The position numbers and the translations under genes are program-made. The notes below the pieces were generated by a model. That model was not told the DNA's origin. It worked only from the letters and a program-made list of their open reading frames with translations, and did no database searches. A stretch of DNA of 64,000 bases from DASWDH01 sp035318505 (GTDB taxonomy: Bacteria > Myxococcota_A > Polyangia > Polyangiales > Polyangiaceae): assembly GCA_035318505.1 (NCBI GenBank), contig DATHEQ010000016.1, positions 49,909 to 113,908 on the forward strand, written 5' to 3'. Shown here piece after piece: positions 44,070 through 52,866 of this stretch. Every line of letters starts with the position of its first letter. Position 1 is the first letter of the stretch.

Positions 44070-44603
44070 ATGCCGTTATCTCGCATCATGGTTCGATGGG
44101 CCGCGTTGGCCATTGTCTTCGCCGTCGCATGTAACCGCAGCGAACGCGAGCCTTCCCCCGCGGCCTCGGCAACGCCGGTTGCTCCCGTCGTCGTGCAGCC
44201 GCCGGCGCCTTCGAATCCCATTGCCGATGCGACTGCGGTCCCCGGCGCTTCGCCGTCCAAAGCTGAGCCAGGGACGTCGACGGCTTGCAACAGCGAAGCC
44301 GATTGCCGCACGTTCTCGGACTCGTGCACCGTCTGCTCGTGTCGTCCGTTCGCAAAGACGTCGCCCAATCCGAAATGCGCCGGCAAGGGCACCTCGTGCC
44401 TCATCGATCCATGCACGGGGCAACGCGTTTTCTGTCGCAAGGGCAATTGCACGCTCGGCGACCCGGGCGACGCGACATCGATTGGCACGACGGTTCCCGT
44501 CATCAAAGACGCAGCCTCCACGGATGTCCTTACCAAGGGTGCCGGTTCGACGGCGCCCGCGGCCAGCACGGCGCCCAAGGTCACTGACGCGGCGCGCGAT
44601 TGA
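44070..44603 (+). CDS. Small Cys-rich lipoprotein
   Basis: 177 residues from ATG at 44070, chosen because it opens a normal lipoprotein signal, MPLSRIMVRWAALAIVFAVA then Cys. A start at 44019 would overlap the amidohydrolase stop (ATGA) but adds 17 residues before the signal. A Pro/Ala/Ser linker (about 25-70) leads to a domain with about ten Cys: CNSEADCRTFSDSCTVCSC, then CAGKGTSCLIDPCTG and FCRKGNC. A Thr/Ala/Ser-rich tail ends the protein. This looks like the Cys-rich modules found in other secreted myxobacterial proteins; function unknown. Confidence 0.7.
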   Translation: MPLSRIMVRWAALAIVFAVACNRSEREPSPAASATPVAPVVVQPPAPSNPIADATAVPGASPSKAEPGTSTACNSEADCRTFSDSCTVCSCRPFAKTSPNPKCAGKGTSCLIDPCTGQRVFCRKGNCTLGDPGDATSIGTTVPVIKDAASTDVLTKGAGSTAPAASTAPKVTDAARD

Positions 44604-44760
44604 CGCAGTGTGTTTCGATGAACGTGGCGTCACCGTGACGCTAAGGAATTGACCGTCGATCGTGTCTCCTGCGCTTGTCAGCGCAACGCGCCGACGGTAA
44701 CAACTCGGGCAAGCTCGAACGGGGCGGGTCGAGGAGATCGTGCCCCATCCACGGAGGCCT

Positions 44761-47058
44761 ATGCAGCAGCACAAAGCCAAGCAGCGCTTTTCAAGCAGCA
44801 GGACATGGGGGCTTCGCGTCGGCGCCCTCGCAGCCACGAGTTTTCTGGGAGCATGCGCAGCCGACGTGACATCCCAGCCCGTCCCGGACGATACGCTTCG
44901 CTCCCACGATCCCTTCGTGGCGATTGCGCGTGAGGGGACGGAGGCGCGCGCGCGTGCCGTAGAACAAGTCGCGCAGGAACTGCAAGCCGCGCCGCCGCCC
45001 GTGGGACAGCCGCCGGCGAGAAGCGGCGAATTTTATCTCGCCATCAGCAAGGCGGAGCTCGGAACCAAGTGGTTCATGTCCGGCTACCTCGGGCAGTACT
45101 ACCCGGGGGGCGTTGCCGCGGGAGCTGCGGCGTCGCTCGGCACGAGGGTCGTGTCGTTCCGCATTCAGAACGGCAAAGTCTTCGTGTTCGACGTCGACGA
45201 TCGCAAGAAAGTAAGCGGCACGTTCGACCCACAGGTCGTCGTCGACGCCTACCCCATCGTGACCGACTACGAGCCGTTCAACCGTTTGCCCAATGCCGAT
45301 CAGTACGTTCTCGTCGACCCTTCCGCCGGGCTCAACGACTTCGACGTCATCAGCGATTTTTATGGGCGCGGACAATATGCGGACCGCTTCAAGGTCGAGC
45401 TTTCCTTTCTCCAGCGCTTCCGGCGCATCGCCGACGGCGCGACGTTCGAGGAGGTCTTCACCGGGTACAGCGAAATGCCCGATCCTTCCCGAACGACGCC
45501 GACCGAGCCGCCCCCGATCGACACCAACGCCTTCCGCGCTTCGGGAACGCTCGGCATTGCCTTGCGGCGGTACCAAGAGGGACCGGGCTTCGCGAAGGCG
45601 CCGGTGATCCAGAGCGCCACCGGCTTCGACTACTACTTCCGTAGCGATCCGCGCCTCGTGCCCAACCAAGGCTTCGTCGATCAGAGCTCGATCAAGTGGA
45701 ACGTGCGCCCCGGCATGCAGCCCATCAAGTGGGTCATCTCCGATCAAGTGATTGGGGTGCAGCAACGCTATCCGCAATACGACATCGTCGGTGCGCTCCG
45801 GGCCGGTATCGAGAACTGGAACGAGGTCTTCGGCTTCAAGGTGTTCGAAGCCACCGTCGCCAGCACGAACCAGTCTTTCGCCGATGACGACGTGAACTAC
45901 TTCATCTACGACGAAGATCCGTCCAACGGATTTGCCTTCGCGGATTGGCGCTCCAATCCCAACACCGGCGAGGTGAGGGGAGCCAGCGTTTATTACAACT
46001 CCATCTGGCTCACCGACGCCGACGAGCTGTTCGCCGACGATTTCACGGGCAGGATCACGCAGCGCGTTCGACGTCCCACGCCGACCGTGCGCTGGAAGCC
46101 GATGATCGCAAACCACCTCTGCACGCTCGAGGCACCCTCGTTCCGCGCCAATTATGTGCCCCAGGAGGCGCCCGCCGGCCTCACCAAAAAGCAAAAGGTC
46201 GAGCAGTTCTTGACGCACATCGCGCTCCACGAGGTCGGGCATATTCTCGGCCTGCGCCACAATTTCAAGGGGTCTATCGTGCCCGGCACCGCCGCCAGCA
46301 CCTCGTGCATGGACTACCTCGACGACCCGTCGTCGATCGCGCGATCCCATCCCGGGCCGTACGACCATGGCGCCGTGCGGTACCTCTACGGCCTCTCGAC
46401 GAGCTTTCCCGAGGAACCGTTTTGCACCGACGAGGAGCTCGAGCTCGACACCAACTGCAACACGTTCGACACCACGCCCGATCCGATGGAAGGGTTTTAC
46501 ACGCCGCGCTACCGGGCGGCATTCGACGGGGAGCTCGCCGGCACGCCGTTCAGCCCCGCTTCCGAGGACAGCCGTATCAATGGCATGCTTCAATTCGTGC
46601 GCTCCGGCGACACCTCGGCGGTCAAGGCGGCGGCGTTTGCCCACGCCATCGCTCCCGTCAAGGTCGACCCGACGCGGACGCCCGTACCCACGGGTGCTAC
46701 GGCGGCCCTCATCGACGGCTGGGAACGACGCATTCTCGCGCGCCTCGTGCTCGACGACCCCGCTGATCGCGGTTACTTCGTCGCCGACCCCGACGTGAGC
46801 GATCCCGCGCTCGGCCCCGCGCTCACCGCCGAGGTGAAGGCGGTGCTGCTCAACGGCGATGCGATCCGCTCCTACAAATCACGACGGAATGCGGTCGACA
46901 TTCTGAAGAAGGTGCAGTCGGCGGACGCGTACCGCGCGCTACGCGATGCGAAGACCGCGCTCGAGACGAGCCGTCCCACGACGCCCGCCGACCAGGTGCT
47001 CGATCTCGACGACCTCATCGCGCGCATCAATCGCGCCATCACGCCTTATTACGACTGA
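44761..47058 (+). CDS. Zinc-dependent metalloprotease lipoprotein (HExxHxxGxxH)
   Basis: 765 residues. ATG at 44761 follows GGAGG and opens a signal with lipobox FLGAC; a GTG 21 bases earlier is an alternative. The first 300 residues are strand-rich (DUF5117-like position). The zinc site is ALHEVGHILGLRHNFKGS (about 490-505), an extended metzincin motif. SCMDYLDDPS follows about 20 residues later as the Met-turn. The C-terminal 150 residues are helical. Large exported proteases of this kind (DUF4953/DUF5117 group) are common in Myxococcota and Bacteroidota. Target unknown, probably extracellular protein. Confidence 0.88.
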   Translation: MQQHKAKQRFSSSRTWGLRVGALAATSFLGACAADVTSQPVPDDTLRSHDPFVAIAREGTEARARAVEQVAQELQAAPPPVGQPPARSGEFYLAISKAELGTKWFMSGYLGQYYPGGVAAGAAASLGTRVVSFRIQNGKVFVFDVDDRKKVSGTFDPQVVVDAYPIVTDYEPFNRLPNADQYVLVDPSAGLNDFDVISDFYGRGQYADRFKVELSFLQRFRRIADGATFEEVFTGYSEMPDPSRTTPTEPPPIDTNAFRASGTLGIALRRYQEGPGFAKAPVIQSATGFDYYFRSDPRLVPNQGFVDQSSIKWNVRPGMQPIKWVISDQVIGVQQRYPQYDIVGALRAGIENWNEVFGFKVFEATVASTNQSFADDDVNYFIYDEDPSNGFAFADWRSNPNTGEVRGASVYYNSIWLTDADELFADDFTGRITQRVRRPTPTVRWKPMIANHLCTLEAPSFRANYVPQEAPAGLTKKQKVEQFLTHIALHEVGHILGLRHNFKGSIVPGTAASTSCMDYLDDPSSIARSHPGPYDHGAVRYLYGLSTSFPEEPFCTDEELELDTNCNTFDTTPDPMEGFYTPRYRAAFDGELAGTPFSPASEDSRINGMLQFVRSGDTSAVKAAAFAHAIAPVKVDPTRTPVPTGATAALIDGWERRILARLVLDDPADRGYFVADPDVSDPALGPALTAEVKAVLLNGDAIRSYKSRRNAVDILKKVQSADAYRALRDAKTALETSRPTTPADQVLDLDDLIARINRAITPYYD

Positions 47059-47077
47059 ATTGCGACGGCGCGATACG

Positions 47078-47110
47078 GCGGCGGGGCTCGTTGCGAGTCC
47101 CGCCGCTTCT
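47078..47110. terminator. Hairpin between convergent genes
   Basis: GCGGCGGG G CTCG pairs with CGAG T CCCGCCGC around TTG, a 13-bp stem with one G-T pair, followed on + by a T-rich stretch (TTCTTATTTA). It lies between the metalloprotease (ends 47058) and the TolA-like gene (ends 47114), and could serve both. Confidence 0.55.
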
Positions 47111-47113
47111 TAT

Positions 47114-49195
47114 TTACTTGCCGTCGCGAAGCCTTCGCCTCGCTGACGATCGGAACAGCAGACCAAGGCCGAGGGCCATCCACCCTGCGGGCACCCAAGC
47201 CGGATCCCTTGCGTCGCCTCCGACACGGCAGCTCACGCAGCCGAAACGCTTGGGCTGGTTGGCCGCGAGCGCAGCCGGAACTTCGTCGTTGCCACAGTCG
47301 TTGCCTTCGCAGAGCGGCGGCGGCGCCGTGCTGCAGCCCTGCTCCGTGGTCGCGCATTTCGCCTGCGCGGCCGCCTTGGCCTTGCTCTGGGTCACCTCGC
47401 ACGATTCGGGTGGCAATTCACCCGGCCAGTGCGGGAGCGAAGAAACGAGGTCGGCTTTGACGGTTACCTTGTTGGGCTTGGCGTTCGATCCGCTGCGCGC
47501 AACCGCGTTGTCGTATTTGTTGAACGCAGAAATCGAGTAGGTGACCTCACCGTCCTTGCTCGTGACGTCACAGGGGAGCATGCCCACCCACGCGCCCTCT
47601 TTCTCGGGTTTGAGCTCGAGCTGCCGCTGCCCTTCGAAACCCGGGGCGGAGTACTCCGCCACCACTTTGACCACTTCGACGCGCGGTTTCTCGATCTTGG
47701 GCGGAGCGGGGGGAATCTTGACCAAAATGGGAATGGGGTAGCCGACGGCCTGCTCTTTGAACGGGTTCTCGACCAGCTTGCCGACCGGCGGAGGCACACG
47801 CAGGCGCCGCTCTTCTTCCGCCTTGCGCGCGTCATCGGCGGTTTTGCGCGCGGCTTCTTTCTTTTCTTCGGCGGCCTTTTTGGCGTCGTCGGCGGCTTTC
47901 AGCGCGGCTTCCTTCTTTTCTTCGGCGGCCTTCAGCGCGGCTTCCTTCTTCTCTTCAGCGGCTTTGCGGGCGGCTTCTTTCTTTTCTTCGGCGGCCTTTT
48001 TGGCGTCGTCGGCGGCTTTCAGCGCGGCTTCCTTCTTTTCTTCGGCGGCTTTCAGCGCGGCTTCCTTCTTTTCCTCGGCGGCCTTCTTGGCGTCCTCGAT
48101 GACTTTGAGTGCGGCAGCCTTCTTGTCTTCTTCGACCTTACGCGCGGCCTCCTTCTTTTCCTCGGCGGCCTTCTTGGCGTCTTCAGCGGCCTTGAGAGCG
48201 GCCTCCTTCTTTTCCTCGGCGGCGCGGCGAGCGGCGTCTCGCTTGTCGTCCTCGGCGCGCTTCTTGTCTTCCTCGGCCCGGCGAGCGGTTTCCTTTTTTT
48301 CTTCGACCGCGCGGCGCGCCGATTCTTTTTTGTCGTCTTCGATGCGCTTGCGATCCTCTTCGGCTTTGCGGGTAGCTTCTTTCTTCTCTTCCTGGAGGCG
48401 GCGCCAGGCTTCGGCCCTCTGCGCCTCCAACGTCTGTTTCTCTTCCTCGGCATGCCGGGACGCGTCCTTGGAGAGCTTGTCTTCGGCTTCCTTGATGGCC
48501 TGCTGTTTGTTGATCTCGGCCTGCTTCGCCGCGGCGGCGCGTCGTTCTTCCAGCGCCTTGGCGGCGGCTGCTTTCTTGTCTTCCTCGGCCTTGCGCGCGG
48601 CCTCTTTGCGATCGACCTCGGCCTTCACCGCCGCGGCCTTCTTGTCTTCCTCGGCCCGTTTGGCGTCCTCGGCCGCCCTGATGGCGGCAAGGCGACGCTC
48701 TTCGGCTTCTCTCGCCGCGGCTGCCTTGCGCTCTTCCGCTTCGCGCGCGGCCGCGACGCGGCGTTCCTCCATCACGACCTTGCGCATCTCGACGTGCTTC
48801 GCTTCCCACTCCTCTTCGATCTCCTCGGTCGAGTACCGCACGTCGAGCTTCTGCTCGAGGTCGAGCTTCAGCATGTTCTTCAGGTCTTCGATGGCCAGCT
48901 CGCGCGCGTCCTCGCCGAGCCAGTGGATGATCGCGAAGTACCCGTGGATGCTGGCGTGCAGCCCGCTCGAGCACCCCTTGCGGCGGCAGTTCAGCGCGGC
49001 CTGCGACAGCTTCTTCTTCGCCGCGTCGAAGCTCATCTTGAGGTAGTCGACCTCCATCGCTGCCGTGACGAGCTTTTGTGACTCCGCATCGCCCCCAGTT
49101 GGTGCCGGCGCGACCGGCGCGGCCTGCGCCGAAAAAGCCCAGCCGTTCAAGGCAGCTACGACCAAACACGCACGTACGACGGAAAGAGTCTTCAT
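47114..49195 (-). CDS. TolA-like Ala/Lys/Glu coiled-coil protein with MYXO-CTERM-like tail
   Basis: 693 residues from ATG at 49195. A signal peptide (ends SAQA|APV) precedes a folded N-terminal part (about 35-140) with a Cys pair in NCRRKGCSSG and ASIHGYFAIIHWLGEDA. Residues about 145-455 are a long coiled coil made of Glu-Glu-Lys-Lys-Glu-Ala and Ala-Glu-Asp-Ala-Lys-Lys-Ala units. Then come a beta domain (about 490-600, PPPVGKLVENPF and GMLPCDVTSKDGEVTYSISA) and a Cys-containing linker. The C-terminus has CVSCRVGG, a hydrophobic stretch (GWMALGLGLLF) and RSSARRR, an approximate MYXO-CTERM tag. The design is of a rigid rod spanning the periplasm or standing off the surface. Confidence 0.85.
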   Translation of the reverse strand: MKTLSVVRACLVVAALNGWAFSAQAAPVAPAPTGGDAESQKLVTAAMEVDYLKMSFDAAKKKLSQAALNCRRKGCSSGLHASIHGYFAIIHWLGEDARELAIEDLKNMLKLDLEQKLDVRYSTEEIEEEWEAKHVEMRKVVMEERRVAAAREAEERKAAAAREAEERRLAAIRAAEDAKRAEEDKKAAAVKAEVDRKEAARKAEEDKKAAAAKALEERRAAAAKQAEINKQQAIKEAEDKLSKDASRHAEEEKQTLEAQRAEAWRRLQEEKKEATRKAEEDRKRIEDDKKESARRAVEEKKETARRAEEDKKRAEDDKRDAARRAAEEKKEAALKAAEDAKKAAEEKKEAARKVEEDKKAAALKVIEDAKKAAEEKKEAALKAAEEKKEAALKAADDAKKAAEEKKEAARKAAEEKKEAALKAAEEKKEAALKAADDAKKAAEEKKEAARKTADDARKAEEERRLRVPPPVGKLVENPFKEQAVGYPIPILVKIPPAPPKIEKPRVEVVKVVAEYSAPGFEGQRQLELKPEKEGAWVGMLPCDVTSKDGEVTYSISAFNKYDNAVARSGSNAKPNKVTVKADLVSSLPHWPGELPPESCEVTQSKAKAAAQAKCATTEQGCSTAPPPLCEGNDCGNDEVPAALAANQPKRFGCVSCRVGGDARDPAWVPAGWMALGLGLLFRSSARRRLRDGK
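47851..48070. repeat. 120-bp tandem duplication within the coiled-coil gene
   Basis: The stretch 47851-47950 recurs at 47971-48070 with a single mismatch noticed, a period of exactly 120 bases (40 codons). Shorter copies of the same unit extend to about 48300. The reading frame is kept, so the coil length can change in 40-residue steps. Confidence 0.85.
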
Positions 49196-49732
49196 GGTCG
49201 CCTCACTTGCCTACAAAAGTTGATGCTCGACGCCGACGCACCGCGGCGCGGCGCAGCGCCGAACTTAGGGCGTAGGCGCTCGATCTCACTGGCTTTTGGC
49301 CCCTCGATTACGTCGCACGATTTCGTGATCGTCACTCAATCAGCTTGGAAAATTGCAACCCATGCGTCTCGATCACTGCTGGTTTCGCCCGATGCGCCCG
49401 GCTCCTTCCCCGGCAGCGCCCGAGGATACGCGTGCGCAGGCCGGCGGGGGTAGTCGGGAGGGGGGGCTCCTCCAGTTCTGCAGGCCTCGCAGGGTCGTGT
49501 TCGAACGACTTGGCGGTGGGGCGATCTAGAAAAGGGCATTGGGGAGAGGACCCGAGTGATGAAAGAGTGGCACGCGGAGCCCTCGGCTGTAGGATGCCTC
49601 AACGCACTCTCGGCCGCGCTCGGGGATCCCACGAAGAGGCAAAGCCCTCCCCGAATCGTGGGTAGAGACGGCACGACGGTGATGGTTCGGGGGAGCGGCA
49701 ATCGTGATGGTCGCGTCAGCCGGGAGAACGCC
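49196..49732. other. Divergent intergenic region, no gene seen
   Basis: About 540 bases between the TolA-like gene (-) and the FN3 gene (+). An in-frame extension of the FN3 gene reaches back to about 49556 but lacks signal-like or conserved sequence. I see no clear hairpins or promoter boxes. Confidence 0.5.
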
Positions 49733-50413
49733 ATGGCAATACTTGCACAGAAACTCGCCGCAAAATCGCGTGGCGCTGCCGTCGTCGCGGCCGCTCTTCT
49801 CTGCGCAGCCCCGCTGTCAGCGGAAGCGGATCGGCGTCCTCCCACGGCGCCAGTGCTGTCGGTCACGGAGACCGGCACGACACACGTTTCGCTGCGATGG
49901 ACGCCCTCCAATGACGATAGCCCGTACATTTTTTACCAGGTGTTCGTGAACGGCAGCGCCTCGGTTTGGGCGGGGGCCAACACCTCCGCCACGGTGACGG
50001 GTCTCGTGTCGGCGACCGCGTACCTCTTTACCGTGCGCGCCCGCGACAATGGAATCAACTGGTCGGCATCGAGCAACGCCGTATCCGCGACGACCAAGCC
50101 GTCCACCAAAGGATCGGACAACTTGGCGCCCACGACGCCCGGCAACTTGAGCGGGTTCGACGGTGGCTGCGGCGAAGCTTGGCTGCGTTGGGACCCCTCG
50201 ACGGACAACGTCGATCCGCCGCTCGTCATTCGCTACGACGTCTACGTGAACGGCATTCTGCGCCCGGAAAGTACCGTCACCGGCGGCACATCCACCGTCG
50301 CCTACGCCGCGGTCGAAGGGGCCAACACTTTCGAGCTCTACGCCGTCGACACCGCCGGCAACCGCTCGGTTCCCGCCACCGTGCATATGGAGTTGATCGG
50401 GCTTTGCCAGTAG
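49733..50413 (+). CDS. Secreted protein with two fibronectin type III domains
   Basis: 226 residues from ATG at 49733, with GGGAG upstream; it opens a signal peptide (MAILAQKLAAKSRGAAVVAA, cleavage near SAEA|DRR). Two FN3 domains follow. The first (about 33-125) has PTAPVLSVTETGTTHVSLRW and TATVTGL-like turns ending in AYLFTVRARDNGINWS. The second (about 133-226) has TPGNLSGFDGG, AWLRWDPSTDN and NTFELYAVDTAGNRS. There is no catalytic domain or anchor. It may be an extracellular adhesion or carbohydrate-associated module. Confidence 0.85.
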   Translation: MAILAQKLAAKSRGAAVVAAALLCAAPLSAEADRRPPTAPVLSVTETGTTHVSLRWTPSNDDSPYIFYQVFVNGSASVWAGANTSATVTGLVSATAYLFTVRARDNGINWSASSNAVSATTKPSTKGSDNLAPTTPGNLSGFDGGCGEAWLRWDPSTDNVDPPLVIRYDVYVNGILRPESTVTGGTSTVAYAAVEGANTFELYAVDTAGNRSVPATVHMELIGLCQ

Positions 50414-50508
50414 CGCGGCGTTGAATGCGCACCACCGCCGTGCAGCGCGTGCCATACTGACGCCGGGCAGCCGCGATGTCCGCGGCCGCCGACCTCGAGG
50501 CAATGCGT

Positions 50509-51357
50509 ATGACGACAGCTGGATCGCCGCCCGCGACGCGTAGGGTACCCGTCCGCGAAGAGCGGCGTCCGTGGCGCGTCGCAGTGACGCTGGCGGTTTT
50601 CGCAGTGCTCTCGTGGCACGACGTCCGCGCGTTCGATCCGGGCGCGCCCGAGCCGCAATGCCTGCACAGCGCCGGCAAAACAGCCTGCGGATACGGCTGC
50701 AGGGCGAGCGATAACCAAGTGCGCTGCGCGCAGACGCCGCAGGGCATCTGCCACGTGGGCTCCGGGATCGTCGCGTGTTGGGATCCGCCGCCGCTCGTGA
50801 AAGCGGTGCTCGGGCGCAACGCGCCGCGACCGAGCTGCGTGACGAGCTACGGCCAGACCGCGTGCGGCTACCATTGCATCGCCAACTACGACCAAGTGCA
50901 GTGCGCCCAAACGCCGTTCGGTGCGTGCCGAGCCAACGAAGGTAACGTCGCTTGCTGGGATCCGCCCGCCGCGGTGCTCGCCTCGCGCAAGGCGACGACG
51001 CCGAGGGCCGCTTGCGAGAGCGGCTACGGAAAGGTCGGCTGCGGTTACCATTGCATCGCCGATCACGGCGTCGTGCGCTGCGCCGAGACGCCCGACGGCA
51101 CCTGCCGCTCCGAGCGGGATACGGTGTTCTGTTGGGATCCGCCGCTCGAAGCGACGGGCGCGGTGTGGAACGCCGCTTCCGAGCTGGCCTGCATTCAAGC
51201 GAGCAACGATCGAAGCTGCGGGTTTCGCTGTCTGGCGATACCGAACCAGGGGCGCTGCGGCTCGACGCGCGTCGATTCTTGCCGTGTCAAAGAGGAAAAC
51301 ATCGTGTGCGTCGACCCGACGCGCGGTAGTGCCCCCGGCGAGCACGAGCAAAAGTGA
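50509..51357 (+). CDS. Secreted protein of four Cys repeats (CGYxC/CAxTP/CWDPP type)
   Basis: 282 residues. ATG at 50509 is preferred because GAGG lies 9 bases upstream; ATGs at 50476 and 50503 are possible. An N-terminal hydrophobic stretch (WRVAVTLAVFAVLSWHDVRA) acts as signal. The mature protein has four repeats of about 55 residues, each Cys, 7-9 residues, CGYHC, 6-7 residues, CAQTPFGAC, 5-6 residues, CWDPP. The fourth is divergent (CGFRC, CGSTRVDSC, CVDP). Each repeat has six or seven Cys, so disulfides are likely. Single copies of this motif occur in secreted proteins of several proteobacteria; function unknown. Confidence 0.75.
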   Translation: MTTAGSPPATRRVPVREERRPWRVAVTLAVFAVLSWHDVRAFDPGAPEPQCLHSAGKTACGYGCRASDNQVRCAQTPQGICHVGSGIVACWDPPPLVKAVLGRNAPRPSCVTSYGQTACGYHCIANYDQVQCAQTPFGACRANEGNVACWDPPAAVLASRKATTPRAACESGYGKVGCGYHCIADHGVVRCAETPDGTCRSERDTVFCWDPPLEATGAVWNAASELACIQASNDRSCGFRCLAIPNQGRCGSTRVDSCRVKEENIVCVDPTRGSAPGEHEQK

Positions 51358-51430
51358 ACGCGTCGTTCGCCGATCTCTTTTCCTGAAAAGGCTTCCCGCT
51401 TGTGCAGCCAAGCGTGTAGCGCGAGCGTGA

Positions 51431-52798
51431 TTAAACCGTTCGCTCGGCGATGGTCATCCGCATGCCGTGTTTGGGGCGCAGCGTGATCCCGGGATCGAGC
51501 GCGACCGCGTCCGTGGCGGCGTGCTTGAACGCGAAGGCGCCGGCGATCATGGCAAGGACGATCTTGGCCTCCATCATCGCGAACCCTTTGCCGATGCAGA
51601 TGCGTGGTCCGTCGCCAAAGGGCAGATAGGCAAAACGCGACCGCGCGGTGGAGCGCTCCGGCAGAAAGCGGTCGGGATCGAACGTCTCGGGATCGTCCCA
51701 GTAACTTGGATTGCGGTGGAGCACGTAGGGGCAGATGGCGATCGTCGTGCCGGCGGGAATCGCATATCCTCCCACTTCGTCGGCCTCGACGGCGGCGCGC
51801 TCCAAGCACCACGCCGGCGGATAAAGCCGCATCGCCTCCTGCAAAACGCGCTCGGTCAGCTCGAGGCGCGGAAGATCCTCGAAGGTCGCGGCGCGCCCGC
51901 CCAGCACCGCGCTCGACTCTTGCGCCAGGCTACGTGCGATCTCGGGGTGCTGCGACAGAAGATAGAGCGTCCAGGTGAGCGCGTTGGTCGTCGTTTCGAA
52001 CCCGGCCAGCACCAGCGTCATCACTTCGTCGCGCAGCTGCTTGGGGGTCATGCCTTCCCCGTCCCCCTCGTCGGTCTCCGACATCAGCATGCTGAGGAGG
52101 TCGCCTTCGTGATCGGTCCGGGTGCGGTGCTCTTCGATCATCCGGTACACGAGCGCGTCGAGGGTCGTCTTGGCGCGGTGAAAGCGGAAATTTTTGGGCG
52201 TGGGGAGCCAGGTAGGGATGCGCACGATGTGCTCGACGTATTCATTGGCAAAGCGCATCGCGGCGGTGATGGCGTCGCCGATGGCCTGCGCGTCGCCCTC
52301 GACGTCGGAGCTGCACAGCGTTTGTCCCACGATGCGAAACGTGAGGCGGGTCATTTCCGCATGCATGTCGAGCATGCGCCCGCTTTCGGGCAATGAACGC
52401 CAGCGGGCCACGAAATCCTCGGTGAGGCGCGCCATGGTGCCGGCCAGCCTGCGCAGCTTTTGGACATGAAAGGCCGGTTGCACGAGACGGCGTTGCCGGC
52501 GCCAGAATTCTCCTTCGCTCGTCAAGAGCCCGTCGCCGAGCACGAGCTTGACGCCCTGGTAGCTGCGACTCTTGACGTAGTTCTTCTGGTTCTTGACGAG
52601 GACGTGCTGAATCTCGGAAAGCCCGCTCACCAGCACATAGTGATAAGGGCCGAAGCGCAAGCGAACGACGTCGCCGTGATCGCGCGCACAATCAGAGAGC
52701 AGCTTGAGCGGATCGCGCCAAGCGTCGAAGAGGCTGCCAAAAAGGGGCGCGCCTTGAGGACCCGGAGCCTTCGCGAAAGGTAGCGTGGCTGCTTGCAT
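51431..52798 (-). CDS. Cytochrome P450
   Basis: 455 residues, soluble (no membrane anchor), as in bacterial class I or CYP102-like P450s. Motifs in order: helix I LVLAGFETTTNALTW (about 265), the ExxR motif LQEAMRLYPPAW (about 318), PERF-like FDPDRFLPE, and the haem loop FAYLPFGDGPRICIGKGFA with the thiolate Cys at about 400. The sequence is closer in look to CYP4/CYP102-type fatty-acid or alkane hydroxylases than to CYP107-type enzymes, but the substrate cannot be inferred. No ferredoxin or reductase gene is nearby. It is divergent from a TetR regulator with two palindromic operators between them. Confidence 0.95.
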   Translation of the reverse strand: MQAATLPFAKAPGPQGAPLFGSLFDAWRDPLKLLSDCARDHGDVVRLRFGPYHYVLVSGLSEIQHVLVKNQKNYVKSRSYQGVKLVLGDGLLTSEGEFWRRQRRLVQPAFHVQKLRRLAGTMARLTEDFVARWRSLPESGRMLDMHAEMTRLTFRIVGQTLCSSDVEGDAQAIGDAITAAMRFANEYVEHIVRIPTWLPTPKNFRFHRAKTTLDALVYRMIEEHRTRTDHEGDLLSMLMSETDEGDGEGMTPKQLRDEVMTLVLAGFETTTNALTWTLYLLSQHPEIARSLAQESSAVLGGRAATFEDLPRLELTERVLQEAMRLYPPAWCLERAAVEADEVGGYAIPAGTTIAICPYVLHRNPSYWDDPETFDPDRFLPERSTARSRFAYLPFGDGPRICIGKGFAMMEAKIVLAMIAGAFAFKHAATDAVALDPGITLRPKHGMRMTIAERTV

Positions 52799-52810
52799 GG
52801 TTTTTCCTCG

Positions 52811-52832
52811 AACGTGAGGACGTCCTCACGTT
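52811..52832. promoter_or_regulatory. Operator 1 for the TetR/P450 pair
   Basis: A perfect 22-bp palindrome with half-site AACGTGAGGAC. It lies 13 bases before the P450 start (upstream on the minus strand) and runs up to a TTGACA at 52832-52837. It shares the GTGAGG-N4-CCTCAC core with operator 2, centre to centre 29 bp. Confidence 0.75.
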
Positions 52833-52837
52833 TGACA

Positions 52838-52863
52838 ACAATGTGAGGATCCCCTCACATTGT
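52838..52863. promoter_or_regulatory. Operator 2 for the TetR/P450 pair, overlapping promoters
   Basis: Inverted repeat with 11-bp arms (ACAATGTGAGG) around ATCC, ending 3 bases before the chosen TetR start at 52867. TTGACA boxes lie on both sides (52832-52837 on +, and 52861-52866 on -), so binding here should block both divergent promoters. Confidence 0.75.
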
Positions 52864-52866
52864 CAA

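Noticed and set aside
47851..48300. CRISPR-like array
   Set aside because: The repeats are in-frame coding units without distinct spacers.
47429..49081. Phe/Leu/Gly-rich and Ser/Ala-rich plus-strand frames over the coiled-coil gene
   Set aside because: They look like membrane or Ser-rich proteins only because they are the complement of Lys/Glu/Ala repeats.
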